From Clarkia xantiana subsp. parviflora (taxonomy: Eukaryota > Streptophyta > Magnoliopsida > Myrtales > Onagraceae): a stretch of 64,000 nucleotides of DNA. The notes beneath the pieces were generated by a model. That model was not told the origin of the DNA, ran no database searches, and saw only the letters and a list, made by a program, of their open reading frames with translations. Shown here in pieces: positions 11,680 through 24,109 of this stretch (within the stretch, counting starts at the first letter, position 1; each line of letters starts with the position of its first letter). Made by a program: the position numbers and the translations under genes. Where the stretch lies: assembly GCA_036873135.1 (NCBI GenBank), contig JAPTYO010000012.1:5960090-6024089 (forward strand). Direction: 5' to 3'.

Positions 11680-12480
11680 ACAAGTCGAATCGAGTATCTG
11701 TCAAACTCGACTCGGCTTGATTAGTATTTGCATAGTTCGAATTCAGTCGAGCTCTAATTTTGAAATTTGAATTCGACTTGAATCCAAGCTCGACATAATT
11801 GTGCTCGACTCGACTCGTTAGTCAATTATATATCACAATAAATTAACATTTCTCATAACTAAAAAAATCGAGCCCGACTCGACTAAACTCGAACTCGATT
11901 GACTTATATAATAATTAATTATTATTAAATAAGAATCAAGCTCGACTCGACTTATAAACTCGAACTTGAGACTCGTTTAGGCTCTGTAGAAAATAAGACG
12001 TGCGCCTTAACCAACTGTCTCATAAGTCCGAACTTTTGGGTGAAGACATTTAGCACTCTTATAACTATATATCAACATCCTCCCAGCCACCTCGGCCTTT
12101 TGACCTCATTCGGGGTCGAGTTTGAAGCCCGTATACCTCGGCCTCGACCACATTCGAGTCTTAAACATAATTGGCCACCTCGGCCGACTTCAATCGGGTC
12201 TAAACATTATAGGCCACCTCGGCCGACCTCAATTGGGTATTTAACAACAATGGGCTTCAAACTCAATTTAATATTAGGAGGTAACATTTAAAATGGCGTC
12301 ACTAGGAATTGAACCTGTGCGCTCTGATATCATGTTAATAATAAGACGTGCGTCTTAACCAACTGTCTCATAAGTCTGAATTTTTGGGTTAAGGCATTTA
12401 GCACACTCGTATAACTATATATCAACAAGCTCGCAAGTAACTCGAGCCGAGCATTATTAAATTCAAGCCCGAAATACCAA
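11680..12480. mobile_element. hAT-like GAGTCGAG element remnant, split by a TRIM
   Basis: The segments 11680-11984 and 12428-12480 are rich in GAGTCGAG and CTCGACTCGA motifs like the MITE at 8141-8576. They become continuous once the TRIM at 11985-12427 is removed. Terminal repeats and target duplication were not resolved, so the outer limits are approximate. Confidence 0.5.
11985..12427 (-). mobile_element. TRIM (miniature LTR retrotransposon), 443 bp
   Basis: Two direct repeats of 93 bp (11985-12077) and 95 bp (12333-12427) both read TGT...CAACA on the + strand. On the minus strand the upstream LTR ends in TTAACA and is followed by tgatatcagagc, one base from the initiator-Met tRNA site. 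The downstream LTR is preceded by the purine tract gggagga. Flanking 5-mers are ggctc and agctc, a 4/5 match to a target duplication. The 255-bp interior has three copies of a ggccacctcggcc phrase and no coding capacity. Confidence 0.8.
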
Positions 12481-14366
12481 AAAAAAAACTCTACTCCAAA
12501 TAGTTATTTCAGCTAAATAATAGTGTCTTTTGTTGGTGAGTCGTGGTGGCTACTCTTGGCGAGGAAAATGTAAGACCTAAAGTTGGTAACATTTATAGTG
12601 AGGTCTTGAATCAGGGGCGGAGCTATTCATACATTGGGGGACATATGTCCCATTTCTAGCTATGTTTAGTTAAGTAACTTAATATTTTGTAAAATATATA
12701 TCTATAAGTAAACTTAATTTAAAATGTAATGAGATAATGAACATTTATTCCTCACTTTTTTTAGTTGCAAATATTATATATTTTTAAAATTTGTATTTTG
12801 TACCTCTAATTACATAATATGTAATAGAAAGTGAACTGTAGCTCTGCCAGTGCGTTGAATAACTTTTATTTATAGTAGTAGATATATAGTAGATTATACT
12901 GAAAAACTCTAAATAGTAATTTTAGATCACTTGGATAAAAAAAATCGGTGATGATTTCTAAATATTAACACTATACAGAAATGAATTCAGAGATACTTGC
13001 TAATCCTTAACATGGATTTACACATCTGCTTGTAGATATATATATACTACTAATATATTGGAGCAAGTTTCCACCACCAAAGATTGTCATTTAGCTTTTT
13101 GTACTGCTTTTTAACAAATTTCTTCACTCGTTCTTTTAGGATAACATAAATTATTATTATTTTATGTAAAAAGTGAATCCAAATAATGGAGATGAAGTAA
13201 AGAGCAATTACACTATATAGTAGTTCAACTTTCACATTAAGGGTTCAAATCTCTTAAAATTTTGAAAATGAAAAAGTGTCTACAATTAATATTTTATTCC
13301 TTACAATTTGACTATGTGCAAATGGAAATTACTCAATGTGTAAAATAAATTATGCAAGAAATGTTGCAATTTTTTACAACCCCTAAGACCAACCCGTTAA
13401 AAAAAAAAAAGTAAAGGGCAATTAGATGCAGGAATTAAGGAACAAATGGAGCCCCTTAGAGTTTTCTGTTTCTCCACTATATTGTTTTTATATATAGATG
13501 GAGGATTCGATAGTGTATGGATGGTTTTATCCCGTAAGGTTAAGGTCATGACTCATGTATGCAGATAGAAGTACTTGATGATATTTATCTTCTTGTGCTG
13601 CTTACTCACTCTTTTTTATTTTTAAAAAAACTAAAAACGGTCGTAATATATCATATTGCTAATTGATGTATCAAATTTAAAATGTTGATATTCGGTATCT
13701 CAATTTCAAATTTATTAATTTTCACTTCTTTCGATTAATTTTGACGTTAATGCTGATGTATGTTATTTTTCACTTTTACAAAGTATCAGACATGTTGTTC
13801 ATGTTTTAATTATTTTATTTGATACTTAAAAAGTTATATTTTTGTTTCATCAATTTTAAGAGAAAAATATATAAATCAACTGATATGATAGTTAAGACAC
13901 AAAGTATCAACATTTTAAATACAGAATATCGATTAGTAACATAATCTATATATACTTAAAACTATTTCTATGTTTTTAAGCATTGTTTCTATCACAACGT
14001 ACCGACGACGTGTCTTAATAAATTTATAGTAATAGAAAAAAAATGTGGTTACAATTTTGTGTTATCCTAAATTTGATGGGGATGAATAAATAAAATAGAA
14101 AATTGATAAAAGACGAAAGGACATGTACCAAACGCTATAAAAGACGAAGGAAGAAGATTTTATAGAGGTGGACTGGACTCTATAGTCTAGAGTAGACAAG
14201 ACTAGACTCTGTGAATTAATAATCTTCGTCACAATTCAGTGTCTAGTCACTCACTAGACTCTGTCTGAGCTCAACTGCTGTGTCCGTACGTGCAGTAGTC
14301 TTCCCTTCAAAATACGGCTTTCCCTCGGTTTCTTCCTAATCACTTCATTTCCCGATAACACCAAAA
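12481..14366. other. No gene; AT-rich upstream region of the DUF761-type gene
   Basis: AT-rich DNA without a supported gene. A weak TATA-like ttttatagagg lies near 14158, about 200 bp before the start codon of the gene at 14367, followed by a repetitive agtctagagtagac stretch. No bounded transposon was seen. Confidence 0.4.
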
Positions 14367-15170
14367 ATGAACTTCCACGACGTGGAGAAGAAGAAGAAGA
14401 AACCCTTCTCGATCATCAGCCACAACAACCACCTCAGAATCGCGGCCAACGCATTTCGCCTCTTCCAGTTTTGCCTGGCCATCGCTCTCTTCTTCTGGAT
14501 CTCCGCTCAGTTGCCGGTCGCCTTCCGTATCTTCATCGACTACTCCAGCCAGATTCTGAGATTCGTAACCAGGCCTCTTGTGGTCTTCGTCTTCTTCAAC
14601 GCGATCGTCGCCGCCGTAGCAGCTTCCAAAGCCGGCCGATTAGCCGGTCAAACTCCGATCGACGCTAGTTATTATTTTACGGACGACGATTTCTACGAGG
14701 AGATCATGGTGAAAGTGAACGAAAGCCGCTCGTCCAAATCATCGTCTACTTCTTCTTCTTCTAGTCTATTTAATAATCACGACTACATCGACAAGGAGAT
14801 AATTATCTTCCAGGATAAGCAGATCATCTTAAGTAGCACTAATCCTCCTGCTGATCAGGCCAATTCTGGAATCATCGGTTCATTAGAAATAGAGTCCTCA
14901 TCAGGCAGCGAAAAGCTGCAATCTGTGATGTGCCCTCCTAAAGCGTATAGGAGGACCAAGTCGGAGAAGATGTCGTCTTCGTCGGATCAGAGCCAAGGGA
15001 GGCAACTCCGGCGGTCGGAGACAACTAAATCGCGGAAACCGGATCATGATGATGATGATGATGATGATATTGAATTGAGTAGCGATGAGTTTCAAAGAGC
15101 GATTGAGGAATTCATCGCAAAGCAACTCAGATTTCGTCAGGAGGAGTCCATGGCTATTGTGCTCAAGTAG
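14367..15170 (+). CDS. DUF4408/DUF761-type membrane protein, 267 aa
   Basis: An uninterrupted single-exon frame that I judge intact. After a lysine-rich N-terminus it has two likely membrane segments, about residues 32-56 and 66-87, matching the N-terminal hydrophobic part of plant DUF4408 proteins. A serine-rich linker follows (about 119-134). An aspartate run (about 226-233) precedes the C-terminal SSDEFQRAIEEFIAKQLRF block (about 238-256), which fits the short DUF761 motif of plant proteins often labelled cotton-fibre-like. The role of this family is poorly known; small membrane-anchored members have been linked to growth and stress, but I assign no function. The ATG at 14367 is the first in frame, directly after a CT-rich leader. 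A poly(A) signal lies 37 bp after the stop. Family assignment rests on motif recall, not a search. Confidence 0.85.
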   Translation: MNFHDVEKKKKKPFSIISHNNHLRIAANAFRLFQFCLAIALFFWISAQLPVAFRIFIDYSSQILRFVTRPLVVFVFFNAIVAAVAASKAGRLAGQTPIDASYYFTDDDFYEEIMVKVNESRSSKSSSTSSSSSLFNNHDYIDKEIIIFQDKQIILSSTNPPADQANSGIIGSLEIESSSGSEKLQSVMCPPKAYRRTKSEKMSSSSDQSQGRQLRRSETTKSRKPDHDDDDDDDIELSSDEFQRAIEEFIAKQLRFRQEESMAIVLK

Positions 15171-15206
15171 TCATGGATATGCGAGAGCGCGATGGATGTG
15201 GCGGTA

Positions 15207-15212
15207 AATAAA
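15207..15212 (+). terminator. Putative poly(A) signal
   Basis: AATAAA lies 37 bp after the stop codon of the DUF761-type gene; it would define a short 3' end. Confidence 0.5.
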
Positions 15213-15229
15213 ACTGTACTGTATCACAC

Positions 15230-17749
15230 TAAAATGATGGAATGGAATCAAGGTGATGAAATGAGAAGGATAGCTAGGCCTTCATGTTTGAAATATTCTA
15301 GTTGTTCCGATCCGAACCTTTTTTTTAGAAACACATTAGTGGTGGGGGTACTACTATGCATGTATGTGTAGTTTTACTTTCAATGCAAATTTAATTAACC
15401 TATGCAAAATAAAATTATTTTCGGAAAATTACTTAATTGACACAGTCAGGTCAGGGACAATGTCACAATTTTTCTTGAGGAGCGAGCAATAAGAAGAATT
15501 CAACAATAAACATATAATTAAAGTAAAAAAAATTCAAATAAAGCCAATGTAAAATTTTAATGAAATAAATTTCACTTTTATTATGGCCAAAAGTAGCCTT
15601 ATTAAAAGTCAAGGCCTTGAGTTGAGATGCACCATATATATATATCGCCATTGTACGACAATTTCTTTTGTAAAGAGACAATATTATTAATGCAAAACAC
15701 AAACACAGAGAGCACAATAAAAAACACAAAGAATGTATAGAGGGGGTTGTATATTTGTCAGTCGAGATTAGTTAAAATAAAATTTCCAAAACAGTCATGA
15801 TAGATATTTTTTTTATATTGAGATTTGAGAGAGAAACAAACCAAAAACTCAAATCACGAAAATGACTCGATATTATCTATCTAGTTAAGGTATAGACGGG
15901 AAATATATGACATAACTAATTAGATAGATGAGTCATGAGTGCAACTCCAAAGAAGCCAAGTTAATGATCACGTACGTCAACAAATAGTCGATGTCGGTGT
16001 ACCAAATGAACAACTTGGTCACGAATATAGAGAGGGAGGCGTATGAGAAGGGAGGGACTTCCAGCAAGCAACACAAAGCCACACTTGCATCATCAACAAA
16101 CAAAAGGTGAGATGAGACTTGTTGCTCACTCTCTGAGATGCCGTTGTGGCCATTTATGGAAAATGGGGGACAAAATGTCGTCGGAGTGAAGAACATTCGG
16201 GTAGAAATTAAACTGTGAGATAATTATAAACGATCCGTTATATTTCAGGCAGGCAATGTATATTATCAGATTTGCCTCCGTGACTGAATGAAGTAAGGAG
16301 GGTGTATCGACACACTTTAACAAAAACGTGTCCATTTTAAAGGTTATTTAAGTACAAACTCCTATTAAATTAACCATAACACAATGTTGTTAGTTTTACA
16401 CTATGAGATATTATTATGTACCAAAACCATTCATTATTTTATTAAAATACGTACATGAGTTATAGATAGATATATTTACCCCTTACCTATCTAACTATAC
16501 TAGTTTATTTATTATAAAATAGATAAACTTATTAGCGATTTGATGGGGAAAATCAAATGAATGTTACAAACAAATAAAATCGATACTTTTCAAACGATCA
16601 TTCAGGGTTTCCTATACAAAAATAATTATAATAATAAAATATTTGTTTGTTTCGTTTTATTCAATTTTTTTAAGTATATATAAAACTGTTTGTAAATCCT
16701 TTTTTAGTAATTTATACTTTGTTTCTTCATTTTTTAGAACAAAAAAAATATAAAAAGCAAGGACAATATTACTTTTAATTCTATTTTTTAGAAAATAATA
16801 ATAATAAATAGCATTGTTATTATAAAATTTCTCGTAAACTAATCCCTTCTAGTAAAGGTGCAAAGGGCAGTAATAATCATTACATTTCCACCAAAGCGAG
16901 AAAAGGCATCATAATTAATGTTTAAATTAACAAAAATTAGTTAATGGCCAACAAAAAAAAAATTAACAAAAAGTTGAGCGCAAAATGAAGGTCACGAATC
17001 AACAAACAGAATGTATATATTTTGTTATTTATCATGTTCTAGAAATAATCAATAGGTAATATCTATAATATTCTTGCTTAACATTTAGAATAATCTCAAT
17101 TTCTATTGTTTCTATTCGCAAGGTGTAATATTCATGTAGTGTATTTTTTTTGGGGTAACAATGTAGTGTAAATTTGTGAATATAGGTTAAAGCTACTTGT
17201 GACTGAATTATTTATATTTTACATATTTATCAAAAAGAAAAGTAAAGTAGATAAACTACATACGTCCGACCAAATTAAAAGTTATCACTGTGTGATGAAA
17301 TTATTATCATATGATTCAATGCTATGATTGCATTCTTCTAATAAAAAAATAATATATATTATTCGGGAATTAAACCTCCACTGTGGACAATAGCTTTTTA
17401 GTTTTTTATTATGAATTATTTAAAGGTATCTTCCGTAATGATTATGCTTGGAGTTTAATTTGTTCTCACTTATGGATGTTGAATTATTTCACACTTATTA
17501 CCGGCCATTATTTTCTCTTTAAATTAGAAGCTCGAATATGTGCATAAAATGGGTAGGGTTGACAATCTATGCACGCTATATAGAGTTGATACCAACCCAC
17601 GACGTATATAAGACAATCGTGTTTAAGTTATCCATATTTTTGTCCTACTCATAGTCAAAATAGTGCTAAAAAATTTCATGCCCCGTTCGTATTTAACAAT
17701 TTTAACATAATACGATACAATAATACAAATATCTCTATCTATATCTATA
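15230..17749. other. No gene recognised; AT-rich spacer
   Basis: Strongly AT-rich. One short minus-strand frame (15933-16196) contains SSHLLFVDDA, loosely like the LINE reverse-transcriptase catalytic box, but the flanking residues do not match. No bounded repeat was identified. Confidence 0.45.
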
Positions 17750-20700
17750 TCTATATTAAAAGTCAGGCCAGAGTGCTTCGCAACAGCGCAGTTTTTTGCC
17801 CTCCTACTGCTTGAAGTCTACTGCGCCAATCCAATCGTCTCGCCGCTTTCACCATCGCAGATATTCACCCCTTCTGAATCCAATTATTGCTAGTAAAACC
17901 ACTCTCACTTTACTCTCTCCTCCCTTCCCTCTACGGGCATATCTGATGGTAAAAAATGGGGTAGCAACGATACGGCGGCTCAGAACCACCTCGCGGACAA
18001 CGATCAACATCGGTAACAACGGCGCGACGACTCCAGATACTAGACTCAATGGTTGGGTCTCCAGGTACGGTCTCGAGCCCCCGATTACATAAAATGTACT
18101 TCCGACATTGTCAAACTGCCTATAATGCTCATTCAATTTTTCCCAGTTTCATGTTTTCTCTAATCTCAGCCTACTCTGTTATCGGGTTGATTACAAATGT
18201 AGTTGTGTATTTTCTACTTCCACTTGACAGTGCACACCATGTGTTTGTGTTATTGTCTAAAAAACCTTAAGAACACCAATTAGATCATACATGGAACAAA
18301 TTTCAAGACTCGGAAACTTGCAATTAACTGCCTTTGTTCTTTGTTAAGCATTGTCGCTAAAATGAATTAGTATCGCCGGGAATGAATTAATTTGCACCAT
18401 TTGGTCGCTGCATGAAGTAGACAGAGCAATGGCTTGCTGCTTCTCATCCTTAGTAGTTCTGCAATACAGCTCCTAATGGTTGTGTTTCTGTAATGTTGTT
18501 TATAATTGGAAATGATTTCTGCTTTCTTCTGTATACGTACACATATGTTGAACTGATGTATTATTCATTTGCTTTTCTTAGTTGATGCTTATAGGGATGT
18601 GAGTGGGTGTGAGAAGCTAAGAGTGGAAGAGTTGGTTGGAATTCCAGCATTGGAAATTCTTACATTCAGGATTCAAAGAAATTGAGAAGCTTCATGACTT
18701 ATCAAAGTTACAATTGGAAGCATTAAATGCTTCTGGCCGTGAAAAGTTATGTCAAATATACGGGCTTCATAAATTGGAAAAGTTGAAGAACAAATCTTTG
18801 CAAAGAATAGGTAGTCGAGAATGAGGATTGTCTACAACATCTTAGATTTTATTTAAAACCTCACGAAGTATTCTTTTAGTCACTTAATCCGAATTTTAAG
18901 ATTTCCATTCATGGGATAGCCAAATGATATACTAACTAGCCATATGATGACTACTAATTAACTTTAGTTTCTCATATTTGATTAATGACAGATACCAGCT
19001 AATGAATTACAACCAGACCCGTTGTCATGTCCTCCCAAGCCAGAGGATCACGGTATGATCACAGTTACTTTGATATTTTTCCATATTAACAGCATTCTTG
19101 AAACAACTAAAATTTAAATCAGATTTTCCTGAAAATATTGCAGATTTTTATGACTTGTAGGGGAACCTGGACATCTTAACAAGTATATAGACTAAGTAAT
19201 CTACCTTGGCTGGTACTAATTTATTAAGAGCTTAAACATTGTCATAAATCCTCTAAATCCACATTTTTAATTCACAATTTTTGTTTTACCAACTTTGATA
19301 ATTTTATGGTGTACGCCTTGCTTATTAAGTAAGAATAAGATAGTTCAGTTTGAGCAAGTTTTCATTGTTGTGAAAACCCAACAACCTATATATATCTAAT
19401 ACCTATATATATATATATATACCTATATTAAAAGTCTGACATGTCCTCATCCACAAACGACAAATTGTTTCTTTGCAGCGCCCGTTTTTTGCACTCCTGC
19501 TGCTGGAAGTCTACCGCACCAACCCAATCGTCGCATCGCAGATATCTGCCCCTTCTGAAATCCAACTATTGCAGGTTAAACCACTCTCAATTTACTCTCT
19601 CCACCTCTCTCCTCCCTTCCATTTTACAGGCGCTCTTCTGAACCGCTTTAGGAGTTGCATATCTGATGGTGAAAAACGGTAGTACTAACAGTATGGCGGC
19701 GGCGGCTCAGAACCACCTCGCGGACGGCAAACAACGGTGGTAGCGGTTCGAGATTCTTGACTCATTGGTGGGATCTCCAGGTACGGTATCGAGCCCAATT
19801 AGATGAAATGTACTTCTGACATTGTCATGCTACTCTAATCTCATCCTAATATGTCATCAGGTTGATTACAAATGTAGTTGTGTATTTTAAAGTTTTCTGC
19901 TTTTAGACCTAAGGTTTTTCTTAAAAGCCAGCTTTGTTCACTCACCTGTGACTTGAAATTCAACATGGTGTTGTACTTTTTTAAAATGCATTTTGAAGAT
20001 ACTTTGCATTTAAATGTTGGGTATCTTCTTGATATGTATTGAAGATTCGAGGGAAAGTTATAAATAATAGAGAAGCATTGAATTTAGCCTGTTTTTTTAA
20101 AGGTTCAGTTGCATTAGTTTCTTTAAAGCATAATGCCATTACCTAATGAACTGACATTTTTCGGAACATTCTGTTTATATATTACCTCGCACCGTTCCAC
20201 AAACTAAGGTCTCCCAGTTTTATGTGCCTCTTAGAATTAACAATTGAATTGCATCACCATGTAAATATAAATACGTTATAGATATGGTTGATCTTAAAAA
20301 ATATGCATATGGCCTTACAATAGATGCTGCCTTATTTGGGCTTCTCTGTTTTCTTCATGATATTATATGGCTTTGTTTTAGTTTTGATACTTTCTTTTCT
20401 AGAATTGGAATCTTTTCGACTGGTTAGTTACTTTTCTGCGAGGTTTTTGCCTCAACTGGAGTGTTGTCTGTTGTTTCATATCTACATTACTTGTAAAACA
20501 TTTTTATCAAACTACAAAAAAAATTGACTATAAGAGTAGAGACTTTTAGACAACAGGGAGTTTATAATAGCTTGGTTGACTAACCCTCCGCTTGAAACTC
20601 AACATGACGTTGCTTATTGTTTTTGAATATTTCAGTTAAATTACTGTTTTTTTTCTTCTTTTCACTCCAATGATGATTGAAATCAACTTGCTTTGTATTT

Positions 20701-21106
20701 TATTTTCAAACTTTACCCTTTGTTTCTTTTTAACTGTTAAAATTCATATGAAGATATGTAGTCTAAGTACGTTTCTATAATTTTTTTTATTTCTTGAGAG
20801 CTTAAAAAGCAAGTGGACTGAGTCATACTCGTTTCGAAATCAGATCTTAGACTTCTCATCCTGATTTTTTCATTTTTTATTATTTGTATTCTTTACGCTT
20901 ATGAGTTATTTTAAACTTTGTGTGATTTTTGAAAGACTGAAACTAGACCATTGTTTCATCTCTAAATCGCTTTATTGAAAAAAAAAATCTGTTACATTTA
21001 AATAAATTAAAATTAGTGTTGTAATTTTTAAAATTTATTGCTCATTGTGGCTCTCTAATTTTATTTTTTCGACCGCCGCGCGTGCAACGCAGGCTCCGAT
21101 ATCTAG
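17750..21106 (+). mobile_element. Helitron (non-autonomous) with a second internal 5' end
   Basis: The 5' end reads TCTATATTAAAAGTC after an A/T-rich flank. The 3' end reads CTAG followed by T (21103-21107). A degenerate GC hairpin region (ccgccgcgcgtgcaacgcagg, about 21074-21094) lies 9-11 bp before it. This is the Helitron pattern: TC start, hairpin, CTRR end, no target duplication. A near copy of the 5' end, cctatattaaaagtctgac, occurs at 19422, and both are followed by about 300 bp of homologous sequence, so a second related Helitron is nested or the 5' part is duplicated. No Rep/helicase is present. Confidence 0.65.
18580..18824 (+). pseudogene. Possible captured gene fragment in the Helitron
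   Basis: A 62-codon frame at 18636-18824 has a leucine/lysine-rich sequence of exon-like composition (for example LSKLQLEALNASG). The preceding bases 18580-18640 read as GCEKLRVEELVGIPALE in another frame. Non-autonomous plant Helitrons often carry exon pieces. I cannot identify the parent gene, and a SAP-like helix-extension-helix is only a guess. Confidence 0.3.
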
Positions 21107-21189
21107 TACTTATATATAGTGCTTTTACCTTGAACGTTAATTACTGTGCTTTTTGTTTACTTTGCTTTCTTACCTGATCTGCTACGCCC

Positions 21190-21625
21190 ACCTTCCTTCC
21201 GACCCGTCCGACCTTCTTCTTTATCATCTCGGTACCACCGAAGCTGAGCCCAACAACTCGATCAATGTTGACATCGAGTGCACAATCCACTCGGAAGCTC
21301 TATGGAGAATCCATAGATCTGCTAAAATGATCTGAGGAATATCCACAGCTTCAAACTCAATCTTCCCTAGCAGCTTCAGTTTTGACTATACCGTTTCAGG
21401 TAAGCACCTGAGAAGTGTGGTATTTGTCTGAAAGATTCTCAACAGTTGAGAATTGTTGAAATATGCATTATGGAGCGTACTAAAGACGAGGGCTTGTTCA
21501 TCCCTTGTATCGTGCACCTTTACGCAGCATGCTAGCGTTGCACTCAAGCGATCAGAATCCGGAATCATACACATTAAGTGAAGACGTTCGATCACAACCT
21601 TGAAAACAAGCGATCACAGAGACAT
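21190..21625 (-). pseudogene. mTERF-like pseudogene, copy 1 (N-terminal half)
   Basis: The minus-strand frame begins MSLRSLVFKVVIERLHL at 21625 and continues through a CVKVHDTRDEQ segment to LLRCLPE. It then degrades into frameshifted sequence still alignable with copies 2 and 3 to about 21190. The pattern of a helical repeat ending in RCLPE follows plant mTERF proteins, which are organelle-targeted nucleic-acid-binding solenoids. The C-terminal half is missing next to the Helitron boundary. The 5' flank (21640-22000) is duplicated upstream of copy 2. Confidence 0.6.
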
Positions 21626-22162
21626 TGCAGCTAAATCTACAGGAGGAGAAAGAATATGAAATATCGAATTCATGAACAAAGAGTTACAAGAGAAAATAAA
21701 GCTAGCTAAGAAGAGAGAGTTACAAGATAAAATAAAGCTAGCTAAGAACATGAACTTAACTTACAAAATGAACGAAGAAGATAAGAAACTGAAGTAGAAG
21801 AGAAGAAAATGAAGCATAGAGACTACACCTAATAATGAAGAATGAGATGAAGTTGAAGGTCCACTAATGAAGAAGGAGATGATGCAGAACAAGGTCTGCT
21901 CTGTATCCAAGATTTATAAAATGGAGTGCACTTTCACACGTAAAAAAATTATGACTGAATTTAAAAGGTTATACTATATGTTATTTTTGACACAATCATA
22001 TTATATGTTTTTTTTGTCATAGTCATACTATATTTTTTTTTCCACGATCATATTATATGTTAAATTATAGTTAAATATACATAACATGGTTTGACAATAA
22101 TAATTTACATGAAAAAACGAGTTTCATATTTTGAAAATGATTCATTATAATGTCATTAGCAA

Positions 22163-22197
<35 letters not shown>

Positions 22198-22400
22198 GAA
22201 AGTGACCAAAATGTCGCTCAATAGTTAATCACTCATAAGAAGAACAGAACATAAAAATTCGGGTACGTAACAACATCTAATCACATATCAAACTGGATTT
22301 TACAGGCATCCAAATGTCCTTAACCTGACTTTGATTCAAAATACAAATTTAGAAAACAGTAAAATATAGACTAATCGCATGAATACTTAAACTTCATCTA

Positions 22401-23354
22401 CTAGGCTTCTGACATTGCTGTCAACTTCGACACTCCCATCTTGTTCCTCCTCTCCTCCGACAATTTTTCTAGATAAAATTTCAGCCGCGGTTGAATCTTT
22501 TTGTCCACACTTATAACGAAGATACCCGGTCGCCTAAACATTGTAGACAAACGGTTATGGTGGCCAAGTATCGACATAGCATTCCACAACTCTTGGATCT
22601 TTTCTTCAGATACTGTTGAAAATTGGGGCCACCTCTTGAACATATCCAAGAGTTGTGGTTCTAAAAATATCAAACCATGAAAGCACATCCACTTTTGCTC
22701 CCAAGACTCAGGTAACATGGAACTTATTTTGAAAATGGCATACATGTATTTATTGCTCCCCCGTGAATCCTGATATCATCCACTTTTTTAATAAGTACAT
22801 TTAACTTATAAAACTTCATCGCCTTGAAACGTGAACACTTTTGTAGATATCTAACAATCTCATCAACTTGAACATCAGAATACTTCAACGTCTTGATATT
22901 CGAAAGGAGACTCTCCTGAAATCTGTCTTTAGAAACCGTCTGGCAATCTTCTTCATCATCTCGGCTACCGCCAAACTAAGCCCAACAACTCGATCTATGT
23001 TTACATCGAGTGCATAATCCGCTCAGAACCTCTATGAAGAATCCATGGATCAGCTGAAATGATCTGAGAATATCCCAGCTTCAAACCTAATCTTCCCAAG
23101 CAGCTTCGGTTTTACTATATCATTTCGGGTAGGCACCTGAGAAGTGTGATATATGTCTGAAAGCTTCTCAACACTTGAGAAGTGTTGAAACCTGCATTGT
23201 GGAGCGTACTAACAATGTGTTCTTGTTCATCCCTCATATCGTGCATATTTACGCAACATGCTAGTGTTGCATTCAAGCGATCAAAATCTGGAATCGTAGA
23301 CAGTAAGCGAAGAGGTTCGATTACAACCTTGAAAGCAAGCGATCGTAGAGACAT
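22401..23354 (-). pseudogene. mTERF-like pseudogene, copy 2 (near full length)
   Basis: On the minus strand the gene starts MSLRSLAFKVV at 23354 and its last frame ends at 22401. Recognisable mTERF repeats are IVSTLHNAGFNTSQVLRSF, a degraded IKTLKYSDVQVDEIVRYLQ block, then LDMFKRWPQFSTVSEEKI and PGIFVISVDKKIQPRLKFY near the C-terminus. The last matches the usual SVDKRIIPR-type end of the family. A stop after LPEMI and several frameshifts between 23115 and 22745 break it. About 318 codons remain, against roughly 370-400 for plant members. An acceptor-like ctcttgcag just before the ATG suggests an intron in the original 5' leader. Confidence 0.7.
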
Positions 23355-23689
23355 AACTGCTAAATCTGCAAGAGGATAAAGAATATGAAATATTAAATCC
23401 AAGAACAAAGAGTTACAAGAGAAAATAAAGCTAGCTAAGAATAGAGAGTTACAAGATAAAATAAAGCTAGATAAGAACATAACTTACAAAAGGAACGGAG
23501 AAGAGAAGAAAATGAAGTGGATGAGAAGAAAATGATGCATAGAGACTATACCTAGTAATGAAGAATGAGATGCAGATGAAGATGCCCACTAATGAAGAAT
23601 GAGATGATGCAGAACAAGGTCTGCTCTCAGTGGCATATCCAGGATTTACAAATTCAGAAAACAGTAAAATATAGACTAATTGCATGAAC

Positions 23690-23855
23690 ACTTAAACTTC
23701 ATATATTGGGCTTCCGACATTGCCATCAACTTCAGCACTCTCATCTTGTTCCTCTTCTCCTGCGACAAGTTTTCTAGATAGAATTTCAGCCGATGTTGAA
23801 TCATTTTGCCCACACTCAAACGAAGATACCCAGTCGCCTAAACCAGTGGCGTATC
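23690..23855 (-). pseudogene. mTERF-like pseudogene, copy 3 C-terminal fragment
   Basis: This stretch matches 22390-22535 of copy 2 (C-terminal exon end and 3' flank), with several differences. It is cut at about 23855, where a short unrelated sequence begins. Confidence 0.6.
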
Positions 23856-24109
23856 TTGTTGGATCCTTTTCGAGTGGGGAGTCAGATCCTGGTAGTGACG
23901 ACAGAAGAATTCCTCGGGTTGATCCATTCCGAGTGGGGAGTCGGATCCTTGTAGTAACAACGGAAGTGGGTTTGACGTGTAATCAAAGTCCGAATAATAT
24001 AAAACGAACCCGAATCGGACATATACCCATCATATCCAGTATTTAAAAAATGGGGATGCACTTTAACACTAAAAAAATTATGACTGAATTTAAAAGGTCA
24101 TATTACATG
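23856..24109. other. Short duplicated insert and AT-rich left flank of element B
   Basis: 23866-23975 holds two copies of a phrase near cgagtggggagtcggatcc, about 60 bp apart. 24030-24109 matches 21915-22000, the flank of mTERF copy 1, and is the sequence into which element B inserted. Confidence 0.5.

Noticed and set aside
15933..16196. SSHLLFVDDA resembling a LINE reverse-transcriptase catalytic box
   Set aside because: Only about ten residues agree; upstream and downstream do not follow reverse transcriptase, so it is likely chance.
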